Assembly (NCBI GenBank): GCA_016708955.1
Contig: JADJES010000025.1
Span: forward strand, 1-64,000
Source of the DNA: Nitrosomonas sp.
Lineage (GTDB): Bacteria; Pseudomonadota; Gammaproteobacteria; Burkholderiales; Nitrosomonadaceae
DNA length: 64,000 nucleotides
Reading direction: 5' to 3'
The position numbers were made by a program, and so were the translations under genes. Numbering within the stretch: position 1 is the stretch's first letter; the number at the start of each line of letters is the position of its first letter. Positions 46,840 through 56,178 of this stretch are shown piece by piece. The notes below the pieces were generated by a model. That model did not search any database. It was not told the DNA's origin and saw nothing but the letters and a program-made list of their open reading frames with translations.

Positions 46840-47682
46840 ATGATCAATAATAAAACCGCCCACGCGGCGCTCGGCACTGCACCTGATCGGCCGGGCACGG
46901 AATGCGTTCCATTTTACCGGCCGTCGGGCAATGAATGTGCATTGTTTGAAGCGGCCTACCGCGAAGGTCTACCGCTGTTGATCAAAGGACCGACCGGCTG
47001 CGGCAAAACCCGGTTTGTCATGCATATGGCCGCTCGTCTGGGAAGGCCGTTGCACACGGTTTCCTGTCATGACGATCTGACTGCGGCGGATTTGACCGGG
47101 CGTTATTTATTGCAAGGCGGTGAAACACGTTGGGTGGATGGTCCGCTGACACGCGCCGTGCGCGAAGGGGGTATCTGCTATCTCGATGAAGTTGTTGAAG
47201 CGCGCAAGGATGTGACGGTCGTGCTGCACCCATTGACCGACGACCGCAGGGTTTTGCCATTGGAGCGTACCGGAGAGCTGTTGCAAGCGCCGCAGTCATT
47301 CATGCTGGTAGCGTCTTATAACCCGGGCTATCAGAATATTTTAAAATCCCTGAAACCCAGCACGCGCCAACGTTTTGTTTCCATCAGCTTCGATTTCCCG
47401 CCACCCGAGGCCGAAGCCCAGATCATCGCCACCGAAAGTGGCTTGCCCGAATCGCAATGTGTCTCCTTGGCTGCTCTGGCGCAACGGCTGCGCGCATTGA
47501 AGGACGTTGATCTGGAAGAAGTGGTGTCAACGCGCTTGCTGATTTATTGCGCCAAGCTGCTGAAGAATGGCATTGATCCCAATCAAGCAGCCGAAGCGGC
47601 GCTGGTGGAGCCTTTGTGCGATGATCCGGATGTCAGGCAGGGATTGCTGGAGCTGATTTATGCGGCTTCCGGCTGGCGATGA
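46840..47682 (+). CDS. norQ: nitric oxide reductase activation ATPase NorQ
   Basis: A MoxR-type AAA+ ATPase of the NorQ/CbbQ/NirQ group that, with NorD, inserts the non-haem iron into NorB. The 280-residue protein has Walker A GPTGCGKT at residues 50-57, Walker B ICYLDEVVEA, and the arginine-containing LKPSTRQRFVSISFDFP. The ATG follows the norB stop by 5 bases, and the end overlaps norD by 4 bases (ATGA), indicating translational coupling. Confidence 0.95.
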   Translation: MINNKTAHAALGTAPDRPGTECVPFYRPSGNECALFEAAYREGLPLLIKGPTGCGKTRFVMHMAARLGRPLHTVSCHDDLTAADLTGRYLLQGGETRWVDGPLTRAVREGGICYLDEVVEARKDVTVVLHPLTDDRRVLPLERTGELLQAPQSFMLVASYNPGYQNILKSLKPSTRQRFVSISFDFPPPEAEAQIIATESGLPESQCVSLAALAQRLRALKDVDLEEVVSTRLLIYCAKLLKNGIDPNQAAEAALVEPLCDDPDVRQGLLELIYAASGWR

Positions 47683-49706
47683 AATGGCTTGAACTCACTG
47701 AGCTGGAAGAACAGACCGGCCGTATCTGGCACCGGATGGTCGGCAAAACCGCCAGCTACCGGTATTACCCTGATGCAGCCGTATCGCTGGATGACGTGCG
47801 CGTTGCGCTCGGTGTGTTTTTTCGCGGGCTGGGCGGTTCACCGGGCGTAGGCATCATCGTGGGAACGCCGCAGTCGTCGGAACACCGTCTGACATTGCGC
47901 CAGCGGCTTGGTTTGATGCAGGAATCGCTTGCCCCGATCGAGTGTAATACGGAACGCATGCTGCTGCCCGAAACACTGGGCTACTTTCCGGATAGCGGCC
48001 TGAACCGGCAACACTATTTCTGGCTCGCCGCATTTTTCGCCACGGCGCATGATTCCGGTTGTCCATCGCAGCCTGAATACACCGATCCCCTGCAAGCTGA
48101 TCTGGCTTTTTTGCAACGGACTTACTGGATAAGTGTTAAGGTCTGTGATCGTTATCCCGGTTTGGCGCTCAGTTACCGCAGACTTGGTGCTGCCATCTGG
48201 AGGCAGCGGCCGCAGCGGGCGCTTACGCCCCAGGAGCAAGCTGTTGAGGGCGTGATTCAGGCGCTGCTGTGTAATCAAACCTGCGCAGATACTTTAGACA
48301 GTGTTTTTCTGCGCGCTATCCGGCACTGCGTGCCTGAATTTTCGCACTGGCAAGCCACCCGGCATTATCGTACTTTTCTGCCAGTGCCATTATGGGGCGT
48401 GATGCACGCCTTCCTGAAATCGGGAAATGTCAGACCGGATACGCTGGATGATAGCATTGGTACTAGCGCAGACGGCGATGAAAAACAACACAAAAAGAAA
48501 AGCCGGTGGGAAAAGCAGGATCAGAGCATGCGCAACGATCCGTTGCTATTGAATCGTTTTGAAAAGCTGATGAGCTGGTCTGAAATGGTTAACGTCAACC
48601 GCGCCGTGCAGGACGACGATGCGGATGGCGCCAGGGATGCCGCAAAAGCGCTTGAGGAAATCACGCTCAGCCCTAATGCGCAACGCGCAGCTACGCGATT
48701 GAAGTTTGATCTGGATTTGTCGCCGGATGATGTCAATCCGGCGCTATTGATTTCCGAGCTTGCCTATCCGGAATGGGATTTCAGGCGCAGGCAGTATCAT
48801 GATCGGCAATGCCGGATTATTTTTCAGCACGCCACAGAAGGTGTGGAGTACTGGGAACCCGATCTTCAGGCAAGAAAACGTATGCGTAAAATTCGCCGTC
48901 AATTCGAGGCGCTGCGGCCAAAGCGGGAAATACTGCGTCGTCAACTGGATGGTGCTGAACTTGATATGGATGCATTGGTGCGCGCGCAGTGTGACATGTC
49001 TGCCACCGGGAACAGCTCGGATCGGATATATCTCGATGTGCGGCAACATGCGCGTGATTTGAGCGTCGCCATTTTAATGGATGTTTCCTTGTCGACCGAC
49101 AGCTGGATTGGCGGGCGGCGTATTCTCGACATCGAGAAAGAAGCATTGATCACGCTCGCGACAGGGCTGGCCACATGCCGGGACACATTCGCTATTTACA
49201 CGTTCACTTCACGTAAACGCGATTACGTGCGCGTGACCAGTGTCAAAGATTTTAACGAATCGTTTAACACCCAGGTATTACGCCGTATCACAGCATTACG
49301 GCCCGGGTATTACACCCGCATGGGCGCAGCTTTGCGTCATACTCAACACCTCCTGAGCCAGCGATCCGACCGTCACCGCCTGATTCTGCTGCTGACCGAT
49401 GGCAAACCGAATGACCTGGATTATTACGAAGGCCGCTATGGTGTTGAAGATACCCGGCAAGCCATCATTGAAGCCCGCCGTACCGGTTTATCGGTATTTG
49501 GAATCACGATAGACCATAAAGCGCAGGATTACTTTCCCTACCTGTTCGGCAGAGGCGGTTATGCAATTGTAGCCAAGCCGGATCGCCTTCTCCCACCTAT
49601 TGCCGATAATTTATCAGCAATTAATCAGCAGCTAATCGTATATTGTCAGATTATTCCAAAGTCACCTCGTGCCATAGTGACAGGAGAATTCTCGAGCACC
49701 GCCTAA
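47679..49706 (+). CDS. norD: nitric oxide reductase activation protein NorD
   Basis: NorD is the von Willebrand factor A partner of NorQ, needed for cNOR maturation. The 675-residue protein has a helical N-terminal part and a C-terminal vWA domain whose metal site DVSLS begins at residue 468, with LLLTDGKPND and the aspartate in GITIDHKAQDYF further on. Length fits NorD of betaproteobacteria. Last gene of norCBQD. The region after its stop holds no clear terminator hairpin. Confidence 0.95.
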   Translation: MKWLELTELEEQTGRIWHRMVGKTASYRYYPDAAVSLDDVRVALGVFFRGLGGSPGVGIIVGTPQSSEHRLTLRQRLGLMQESLAPIECNTERMLLPETLGYFPDSGLNRQHYFWLAAFFATAHDSGCPSQPEYTDPLQADLAFLQRTYWISVKVCDRYPGLALSYRRLGAAIWRQRPQRALTPQEQAVEGVIQALLCNQTCADTLDSVFLRAIRHCVPEFSHWQATRHYRTFLPVPLWGVMHAFLKSGNVRPDTLDDSIGTSADGDEKQHKKKSRWEKQDQSMRNDPLLLNRFEKLMSWSEMVNVNRAVQDDDADGARDAAKALEEITLSPNAQRAATRLKFDLDLSPDDVNPALLISELAYPEWDFRRRQYHDRQCRIIFQHATEGVEYWEPDLQARKRMRKIRRQFEALRPKREILRRQLDGAELDMDALVRAQCDMSATGNSSDRIYLDVRQHARDLSVAILMDVSLSTDSWIGGRRILDIEKEALITLATGLATCRDTFAIYTFTSRKRDYVRVTSVKDFNESFNTQVLRRITALRPGYYTRMGAALRHTQHLLSQRSDRHRLILLLTDGKPNDLDYYEGRYGVEDTRQAIIEARRTGLSVFGITIDHKAQDYFPYLFGRGGYAIVAKPDRLLPPIADNLSAINQQLIVYCQIIPKSPRAIVTGEFSSTA

Positions 49707-49826
49707 CGCAGCAGATATATATCAACCGGAAGTGCGCGTAAGGAGTTGCATTTTGTATTGTGCGGATCAGTGGTTTGGGAGCAAGAATTCCTATTTTTCT
49801 GCACGTGCGGTCAGATTGATGCCTTC

Positions 49827-51026
49827 CTAATCCGTGCGTAAAGCATCTACCGGATTCAGTTTGGCCGCGCGCATCGCCGGTATCACACCGGCGGCAAGGC
49901 CGATCACTAGGGATAAACCTAAAGCACCGAGCACATAATCCCACGGAATATTCACCGGCAAACCGCTAATCAGAAGTTTGAGCAATCCTGCGATACTGGC
50001 CCCGATTATCAGTCCCGCCAATCCGCCAAGGGTGGACAGTGCGATGGATTCCAGCAGAAATAAGATGCGGATGCGCGCGCGTGTCGCGCCTAATGCGGTG
50101 AGCAGGCCGATTTCCGATACGCGTTCGGAAACCGCAATATGCATTAGCGTGACCATGCCGACTGCGCCGACCAATAACGAAATGCCACCGAGTGCGGCAA
50201 CGGCGAATTTTAATACATTCAGAACCGTGGATAATGTGCTAAGCAATTGCTGTTGCGGCTTAACGGTAAAATCTTCACGGCCATGCCGCGCCACCAGGAT
50301 ACGTTTAATATCATCGACCACTGCTTGTACCGGCGCATCGGGAAAATAAGCTAAATTGATTTCCATCACGCCTTGCCGGTTGAATACTTCCAATGCCCGT
50401 GCTGTGGGCATAAAAATCGTATCGTCCAGATCAAAACCGAGTACATTACCTTTGGTTGCCATCACACCAATAACCCGAAAGCGTGATCCGCCGACTTGCA
50501 ACAGCGCACCGAGCGGATTGGCGTCGCCAAATAATTCGGTGCGTACTTTGGAACCTAGCACCGCATACGCACGCGGATTGCACGGATCATCATCCGGTAA
50601 GAATTGCCCGGCCGCCACTTGCATATTGAACGCCCGAGCAAAATCAGGTCCCTGACCATACGCAGTTACCCGTCTACTGCGACCCTGGGCGCGGATTTCC
50701 GCATTACCGACCACGCTGGCATTGGTGTATTCCGCATAACGGCTTTGTTTCAGCGCCATGGCATCTTCTATGGTCAATAACCGCGCACTGCCGATGGCGC
50801 CCAAGGAACCGCCATGTGTATTAATTTTTCCCGGCGTGATCGTGACGATATTGGTGCCAAACTGCGTAAATTCGGACAATACGAAACGCTGAACGCCATC
50901 GCCAATCGCGGTCAGCAGAATTACCGCAGCAATCCCGATGGCAATACCCGATGCCGATAAAACGGTACGCAGACGATGCGCCGTTAAAGAGCGGAAGGCA
51001 AAATGAAAAGTATCGAGGGTGTTCAT
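49827..51026 (-). CDS. MacB-type ABC transporter permease
   Basis: A 399-residue permease with the MacB four-helix topology: one N-terminal helix (LRTVLSASGIAIGIAAVILL), a large periplasmic domain (ITPGKINTHGG through FTVKPQQQ), then three C-terminal FtsX-type helices (LGGISLLVGAVGMVTLMHIA, LGGLAGLIIGASIAGLL, YVLGALGLSLVIGLAAGVIP). It is closely similar in pattern to the permease gene split by an IS at 56.3-59.1 kb. Its own ATPase and adaptor genes are not adjacent; the ones at 59-61 kb may once have been linked. Confidence 0.88.
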   Translation of the reverse strand: MNTLDTFHFAFRSLTAHRLRTVLSASGIAIGIAAVILLTAIGDGVQRFVLSEFTQFGTNIVTITPGKINTHGGSLGAIGSARLLTIEDAMALKQSRYAEYTNASVVGNAEIRAQGRSRRVTAYGQGPDFARAFNMQVAAGQFLPDDDPCNPRAYAVLGSKVRTELFGDANPLGALLQVGGSRFRVIGVMATKGNVLGFDLDDTIFMPTARALEVFNRQGVMEINLAYFPDAPVQAVVDDIKRILVARHGREDFTVKPQQQLLSTLSTVLNVLKFAVAALGGISLLVGAVGMVTLMHIAVSERVSEIGLLTALGATRARIRILFLLESIALSTLGGLAGLIIGASIAGLLKLLISGLPVNIPWDYVLGALGLSLVIGLAAGVIPAMRAAKLNPVDALRTD

Positions 51027-51413
51027 TGTTTGCTTTAAGTAACATTAAATTTTCATATTTCTAATCCTAAGCAGTGTACCAAGATAGTAATGTGCCTGCA
51101 TAAGAGCCTGAAAGTTGTGCTACTGTGACGGCTGAATTGGGTATCAATTCCAGCGAGCTTCCTCATTGTACTAGCTGTATTAGCCAGAATTTTAATGCCA
51201 AGCATTTGTTTATTAAGTATGGGGTGCTATAGATTGTGTACAAAATTTCTGTTTTTTTCGTGTTGATTGAGTAAAGATGCAGTAAGTTTTGCTGCGGTTA
51301 TGCATGATTTTGACAGCTCATCTGGCTTTCGTTAAATTCAAGTTCTATAAATAAGAAATAATGTTTTTTTCTATACATGCATAAATGCCGCTATGGTTTG
51401 TTTGGGGAAGAGA
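51027..51413. other. intergenic gap between divergent genes
   Basis: AT-rich; should hold promoters for both the minus-strand permease and the plus-strand exported-protein gene, but no site stands out. Confidence 0.45.
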
Positions 51414-52967
51414 ATGGCGCAGTATACTGAGATGAATGCCGGAATCATGTGTGTTATTTCAAAATGGCGAGTCATCGTAGTCCTGTTATTCTGGGCGCAG
51501 CCCCTGGCGGCCGAAGAGGGATATAGATTTTTCTACAACTTCGCGCCGGGCGTGATGTTTTATGAGACGGATCATAGCCGCCAGGAGAGCGGTACCAAAC
51601 TCATTTCCGAATTTCATCGCACGGTAGAGTTCCGTGTCGCACAGGCACGCGACGTAGCAACGCCCACATTGAGCGCACGGATTATCGAACTGAGCAATAA
51701 AGGACGCCGGATTAACTATTATGATGGTGTTACGTTCGAAGCAAATATCTCAGCCGCCGGCGAGGTAACGGCATATTCTTTTTCCGGTGGCATGCCGCGT
51801 TATCAACCGCTCATTCAAGCAGCCGGACCGGCCAATCGCAGCAATATTTTCTGGATGCCTCGTTTCCCTGATAAACCGATTAAGATCGGTGATACTTTCA
51901 CACATACGATATCCCTCGACGGTGGCGGGATGGAGGCGGGCGGTCAGACTGTCTTCGAGCTGAAAGAAGTCCGGGAGAATCTGGCGCGGTTTCGATTGCG
52001 GTCTTCAGGCTCGGTGACAAGCGGAGCGGTCGGCGGAACGCAGACAAGCGATGGGCGCGCAGTCTTTGATATGAGCAAAGGTATGTGGTCGTCGATGGAA
52101 CTTTCCGGGGAAGGAACGGCGCAATTGGCAGGCGCGCTCAGCGAACACTACAAGACCACCAGCCGGAAGGAGATTTCTCGCGGCGCTGGCTGCGATCAGG
52201 CAACTACCGGCGTGAGTAACCCGGACGGTGTGATCGATCATGCACGTAATCTGGCCAATCAACTCGTTCGCAATGCCCTGGCGCGCTGGCCGGGGACGGG
52301 TGAAAATCTCTATGCGAGTTACCGGCATTTTCACTGCCCGGACCGGCCGCAACTGACGACGATCCGCGACAATCTCTCGGCAGCGGGCCAAGTGCTGGGC
52401 GATCTGACGTTCATTTGCCTTCCGGATTCCGCAGAGGTCTGCACCGATACGCGTGGCGGCGAGATCAATTTGCCGACGGGATCACCTGCTGGCGGCGCTT
52501 CAAGTAACCGGCAGGTGCAGCTTTGCCCGAGCTTCTTCCGCATGGACGATGACGAACAAGCGGGGACACTGATCGCGGCCGCAGCTAAGCTCTCGGGTGT
52601 TGGGGATAGTCATCGCTGCATGCTTCAAGAGGCTTGTTACTTTGATTTCCTGAGACCGGCGGCTGAGGTGGTTGGCGGCAATCCTTATGCTTACGGGTAC
52701 TATGCCCTGGCGCTCTCAGGATGGACATTCTCCAGGGAACCCGAAAGAACTCCTTGCTTTCCGCAAGCTAGCGGAAATTACATTCAAGTGGATGGCGGCG
52801 CCGCAGCCACTGATCCGGCGAGCGTTCAGCCTTATCGCGGAGATTTTTACGAGATATTCTCGGACCCGGCGACGGGGGACCGTTTTATCTGGCACGACAA
52901 TCTGCTTGGCGCACGCTATTACCTTTACGGCGAAACAAGAATGCGGTACTACCTGCCAAGTGATTAG
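51414..52967 (+). CDS. exported protein with degenerate M35-like metallopeptidase domain
   Basis: A 517-residue protein with a signal peptide (VIVVLLFWAQPLAA before EEGYRF). Residues about 30-250 form an unrecognised beta-rich domain. The C-terminal part looks like an Aspzincin/M35 (lysine-specific endopeptidase) domain: ARNLANQLVRNAL, ASYRHFHCP, VLGDLTFICL, VQLCPSFFRMDDDEQAGTLI and NPYAYGYYALAL follow that family's order. But where the zinc motif HExxH should come after GTLI, the sequence is AAAAK (residues 388-392), so zinc binding seems lost. Start ATG 51414 has GGGGAAG upstream; 51393 is also possible. Resemblance is by eye only. Confidence 0.65.
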   Translation: MAQYTEMNAGIMCVISKWRVIVVLLFWAQPLAAEEGYRFFYNFAPGVMFYETDHSRQESGTKLISEFHRTVEFRVAQARDVATPTLSARIIELSNKGRRINYYDGVTFEANISAAGEVTAYSFSGGMPRYQPLIQAAGPANRSNIFWMPRFPDKPIKIGDTFTHTISLDGGGMEAGGQTVFELKEVRENLARFRLRSSGSVTSGAVGGTQTSDGRAVFDMSKGMWSSMELSGEGTAQLAGALSEHYKTTSRKEISRGAGCDQATTGVSNPDGVIDHARNLANQLVRNALARWPGTGENLYASYRHFHCPDRPQLTTIRDNLSAAGQVLGDLTFICLPDSAEVCTDTRGGEINLPTGSPAGGASSNRQVQLCPSFFRMDDDEQAGTLIAAAAKLSGVGDSHRCMLQEACYFDFLRPAAEVVGGNPYAYGYYALALSGWTFSREPERTPCFPQASGNYIQVDGGAAATDPASVQPYRGDFYEIFSDPATGDRFIWHDNLLGARYYLYGETRMRYYLPSD

Positions 52968-53057
52968 TTTATCCTCTGGGCGACTTCTATTTCTTCTCCG
53001 CCAAATCGCAAACAGCACGTTTTCCTATAAAACTATTCAAAGGAAAGAGCAAACGGA

Positions 53058-54383
53058 ATGAAAAGACCGGCTTCAGACATAAAGCTCTTCACCAACTTAC
53101 TGGGCCGTTTATTGCTCGCGCCATTGGGTAAATTTGTATTGATACCCATCCTATCGGCTTTTATTGGCATCATCATTGTGAGCCGGATTACTGATTGGTG
53201 GATTGGTGCGGACAGTTATTATATTTATCTTGTGGGTGATCACAGGAATAATCCGGCCATTGCCGAAATATTTGAAGGTTTCCGGGATAAGCCGTGTGAT
53301 AGTGGAGACATACTCATTCTGGACGAAGGCATTAACAATGTGCCCATCAAGGCCAAATGTGTGGATGACCAGGACGACCCAATCAAAGCCCGTCAAATCT
53401 CTGACAATCTTGCGGCGCGCAAAGACACACTTATGGTTATAGGACATGTCAAGAGCACGCAGACGAAAGCGGCATTACCCGCCTATCTGCAGCAAGCGAC
53501 TCCCCCAGTTCCAGTGATTCTCACGATGGAAACCAATCCGCAATTGATCCCCGTGAAGAAATCGGATCAAGAATCATCAGACGATTATAGTCCGCTATTT
53601 CGCCTGTGGCCGACAGATGATGAACAGGCAGCCAGGGCTGGGCAGTTTGCCGCCGGAAATAAAAATTCCATCTTATGGGTCGTGGAAGATGAACACAATC
53701 CGGTTTACTCCAAGTATCTGGCGCTCAAGTTTGTTGAATGGGTACAGAAAAAGAATGAACAGGCAATGAAAGTGGCGCTCTGGTCAAGCAACATGTCAGT
53801 GCCGTCCGCAGAAACACTCAAGAAACTCGACATCGATTTTGTTTTTTTCGCTGGAGACTGGTCAAACGCACTGATACTAATCAATCAGATCAAACGATTA
53901 CTCCCGAATCAGAAGATAACGCTTTTTCTGAGCGATGCAGCGGCGGGTGAAGAACTGCTCGACAACGGCAAAGACGATTTGATTCAGTTAAACGTTCATC
54001 TGACCTTTCCACTCAAGCGGAAGCTGTATTCTGAAACGAGTGATAATGGTTTCAAGTTTATTGGAAAAGATGCCCGCTCAATTGTTAACTGGTTGATTGA
54101 TGAAACGCGCCAGCATTACGCGACAGAAAGCCGCGAGCGTGCATCATTCAAGTATTGGGCGATGCTTCTCTTAAACAGACATGAGATCGAGGATGCACGT
54201 TCTGTGTTGAACGCCAGAATGGAAAAAGCCGTGCGTGATGATAAAGTATTTGAAGGCAAGCTAAACCGCTACCAGTTTATTCGTGACAATGGTAAAAACA
54301 TACTGGCGCAATGGCATATCTGGAAGGTGGAAAAAGTCAAGAAAGACGGACAATATCAATATCGATTTGTCGACGCCGAATGA
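53058..54383 (+). CDS. membrane-anchored periplasmic-binding-protein-like protein
   Basis: A 441-residue protein with one N-terminal membrane helix (GKFVLIPILSAFIGIIIV, residues 24-41) and a long periplasmic part that reads like a type I ligand-binding (LivJ/receptor-like) fold: YYIYLVGDHRNNPAIAEIF, DNLAARKDTLMVIGHVKS, YSPLFRLWPTDDEQAARAG, ILWVVEDEH and FVFFAGDWSNALILINQIK. There is no lipobox or cytoplasmic signalling domain. It starts 90 bases after the preceding exported-protein gene and on the same strand, so the two probably form an operon. Ligand unknown. Confidence 0.65.
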   Translation: MKRPASDIKLFTNLLGRLLLAPLGKFVLIPILSAFIGIIIVSRITDWWIGADSYYIYLVGDHRNNPAIAEIFEGFRDKPCDSGDILILDEGINNVPIKAKCVDDQDDPIKARQISDNLAARKDTLMVIGHVKSTQTKAALPAYLQQATPPVPVILTMETNPQLIPVKKSDQESSDDYSPLFRLWPTDDEQAARAGQFAAGNKNSILWVVEDEHNPVYSKYLALKFVEWVQKKNEQAMKVALWSSNMSVPSAETLKKLDIDFVFFAGDWSNALILINQIKRLLPNQKITLFLSDAAAGEELLDNGKDDLIQLNVHLTFPLKRKLYSETSDNGFKFIGKDARSIVNWLIDETRQHYATESRERASFKYWAMLLLNRHEIEDARSVLNARMEKAVRDDKVFEGKLNRYQFIRDNGKNILAQWHIWKVEKVKKDGQYQYRFVDAE

Positions 54384-54559
54384 TCGTTCTGCAGTTCGAG
54401 AATTCTTTGTCCGTATTGAGTCTCCTTCACGCAAAGCTTATTAATTCAAGGGGCTTGCATTTGACATTCTTGTTTGCTTCTTCATCTGCTTCATGTCCAC
54501 GAATCAATGGGACTCTATTGAAAGGAATCGGAGCGGATTGCTTTATGCGTCCCATTGAT

Positions 54560-55543
54560 TCATGGCAAGGCTACTGAAATAAAGACACCGGCATGATCGG
54601 ACACGGTAGGTTGATTGGGATCAATAAGCGTGTTAAAAACAACGCGACTTTCACTTACGCCCTTTATTCTATTGATAAAAATATAGTCAATGCGCCGGGC
54701 AGCATCTCCCACATCCAGATTCGAAACACCCACTGTGCAATGTTTGTCGGCTTGGCCTGCATCTGCGCATAAATTTTCTAATGAACGGTTTTGAGCATAG
54801 GCATCGGCAAAGCCAGCTTCAATGACTCTGTCATAGAAAGGCCGTTCCTTGAAGGGATCAGTGCGGAAACGGTCGATATTGAAATCCCCGCCAAGAATGA
54901 CAGGATTATCCTGCGGGAAAAATGTCTCTACCTTCTCGACGAATGGGAGCAATACATCCAGCTGAGCACTGAGCTCATCCGCAGAACATTTTGCACAAAG
55001 GTGGGTATTATAAATATTCATTTTTCCAGAGCCGGGAATATTAATGCGTGCCATCATCACGTTTCTCGACAGTTTGATGTCATGTCCCTGAAACTCTAAT
55101 TCAGAAGCGCGCGGCAAACGCTTGGAAATCTTGAAATCAATTTCACAGCGGCTCAGCACTGCATTAGCCACCGCCAGTAGGCCAGGCAAACCGGTTTCGA
55201 ATGCCGTATACAATTCGTAATCGCGCATTTTGGCACTCAGCTTTCCCTGAAGATCCAGCGCACTATTAGCCGTATGAGCCAAAGTGCCGCCAACAACTTC
55301 TTGAAGCAGAATGATATCGACAGGTGTTTTTGCTGCAAATTCGGCAATAGCCTCTAAACGCTGATCACGTGTTTCAATCTCGGAGAAAAGGAGATTGATG
55401 GATAGGATATTCAAATGCTTGCGATTTGCAACATCAGCGCATTGGACCAGTGGCTCGCCTCCATCTTCCTTTCCAAGGGGCTGACCGGCACAACCGGATA
55501 AAGCTGCAATGCTGAGAATTACGACGAAAAGAATGTTTCGCAT
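54560..55543 (-). CDS. endonuclease/exonuclease/phosphatase-family lipoprotein
   Basis: A 327-residue protein with a lipoprotein signal, ILSIAALSGCAG, cysteine at residue 18. EEP-fold motifs are present: NILSINLLFSE, ILLQEVVGG (glutamate metal ligand), IYNTHLC, ILGGDFNID, RIDYIFINR and VSDHAGVF. It is probably an outer-membrane or periplasmic nuclease or phosphodiesterase. The ATG at 55543 (after AAGGAGACC) is preferred; a longer frame to 55645 would run into a repeat element at 55610. Confidence 0.85.
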   Translation of the reverse strand: MRNILFVVILSIAALSGCAGQPLGKEDGGEPLVQCADVANRKHLNILSINLLFSEIETRDQRLEAIAEFAAKTPVDIILLQEVVGGTLAHTANSALDLQGKLSAKMRDYELYTAFETGLPGLLAVANAVLSRCEIDFKISKRLPRASELEFQGHDIKLSRNVMMARINIPGSGKMNIYNTHLCAKCSADELSAQLDVLLPFVEKVETFFPQDNPVILGGDFNIDRFRTDPFKERPFYDRVIEAGFADAYAQNRSLENLCADAGQADKHCTVGVSNLDVGDAARRIDYIFINRIKGVSESRVVFNTLIDPNQPTVSDHAGVFISVALP

Positions 55544-55609
55544 GCTGGGTCTCCTTGTTGGCACTGCAAACAGACATTCGATCGAGTATTTTGCATGGCT
55601 TTTACTAAA

Positions 55610-55723
55610 GGGCATCTCTAAAATCAAATTTCCTTTGTTACTCAAAAAAATGTTTCCTCATTCTGCTGCTGTAACTATTTTTCCGTGCCTCGTTTGTTTA
55701 GAACTTTGAATTTTAAAGTGCCC
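55610..55723. repeat. MITE-like element, family 1, copy 2 (inverted)
   Basis: Ends GGGCATCTCTAAAATC and GAATTTTAAAGTGCCC enclose a 114-bp element; TAAA flanks both sides (55606-55609 and 55724-55727). On the reverse strand its interior (ACGAGGCACGG, AGGAAACATTTTTTTGAG) matches copy 1 at 15105-15241, with a small deletion. It lies upstream of the EEP lipoprotein gene. Confidence 0.78.
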
Positions 55724-56040
55724 TAAAAGATTACGCTCAAAGCCTAGCTTCCAAACTCGTCGCACACCAAAACTCACGACATCTTCTTTTTACTCCAAAA
55801 AGCTAGTAAATAAAAGCTTAACAATTAGAAAAAATTTGGTTTACCGCGTTACATTCAATGTGTGAAAGAGGAAAATCAATGAAATCTACCGCGATTTAAA
55901 TAAAAGAAATGCTTTTAAATCAGTGCTGCTTATTTGGCTATTTTGATGATTCAGCTTAATTGACAGATCAGGATTGATATAGATCAATTTATATCCAACT
56001 CAAGTGGATTAGTCTTAAAATTTATAGATAGGAGAGAAAA
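55724..56040. other. intergenic gap
   Basis: AT-rich; a GATAGGAGAG ribosome site at its end serves the small lipoprotein gene. No other feature seen. Confidence 0.45.
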
Positions 56041-56178
56041 ATGATAACGATGAAATATATATTCTTAACTGTACTCATTGCCGCCTGGATGTTCACTGGT
56101 TGTAATGAACCGAGAAGAACGCCCGATGGGCATCTGATGGATAGGCCAAAAGTATCTGCCTACGGGCTGATGATGTGA
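56041..56178 (+). CDS. small lipoprotein, 45 residues
   Basis: A short frame with a strong ribosome site (AGGAGAGAAAA) and a classical lipoprotein signal: MKYIFLTVLIAAWMFTGC, cysteine at residue 21, followed by NEPRRTPDGHLMDRPKVSA. The mature part is only 25 residues. Such tiny lipoproteins are common but rarely characterised. It stands alone between the gap and the exporter locus. Confidence 0.55.
   Translation: MITMKYIFLTVLIAAWMFTGCNEPRRTPDGHLMDRPKVSAYGLMM

Noticed and set aside
55543..55645. N-terminal extension of the EEP lipoprotein
   Set aside because: Would bury the lipobox and run into the MITE copy at 55610.
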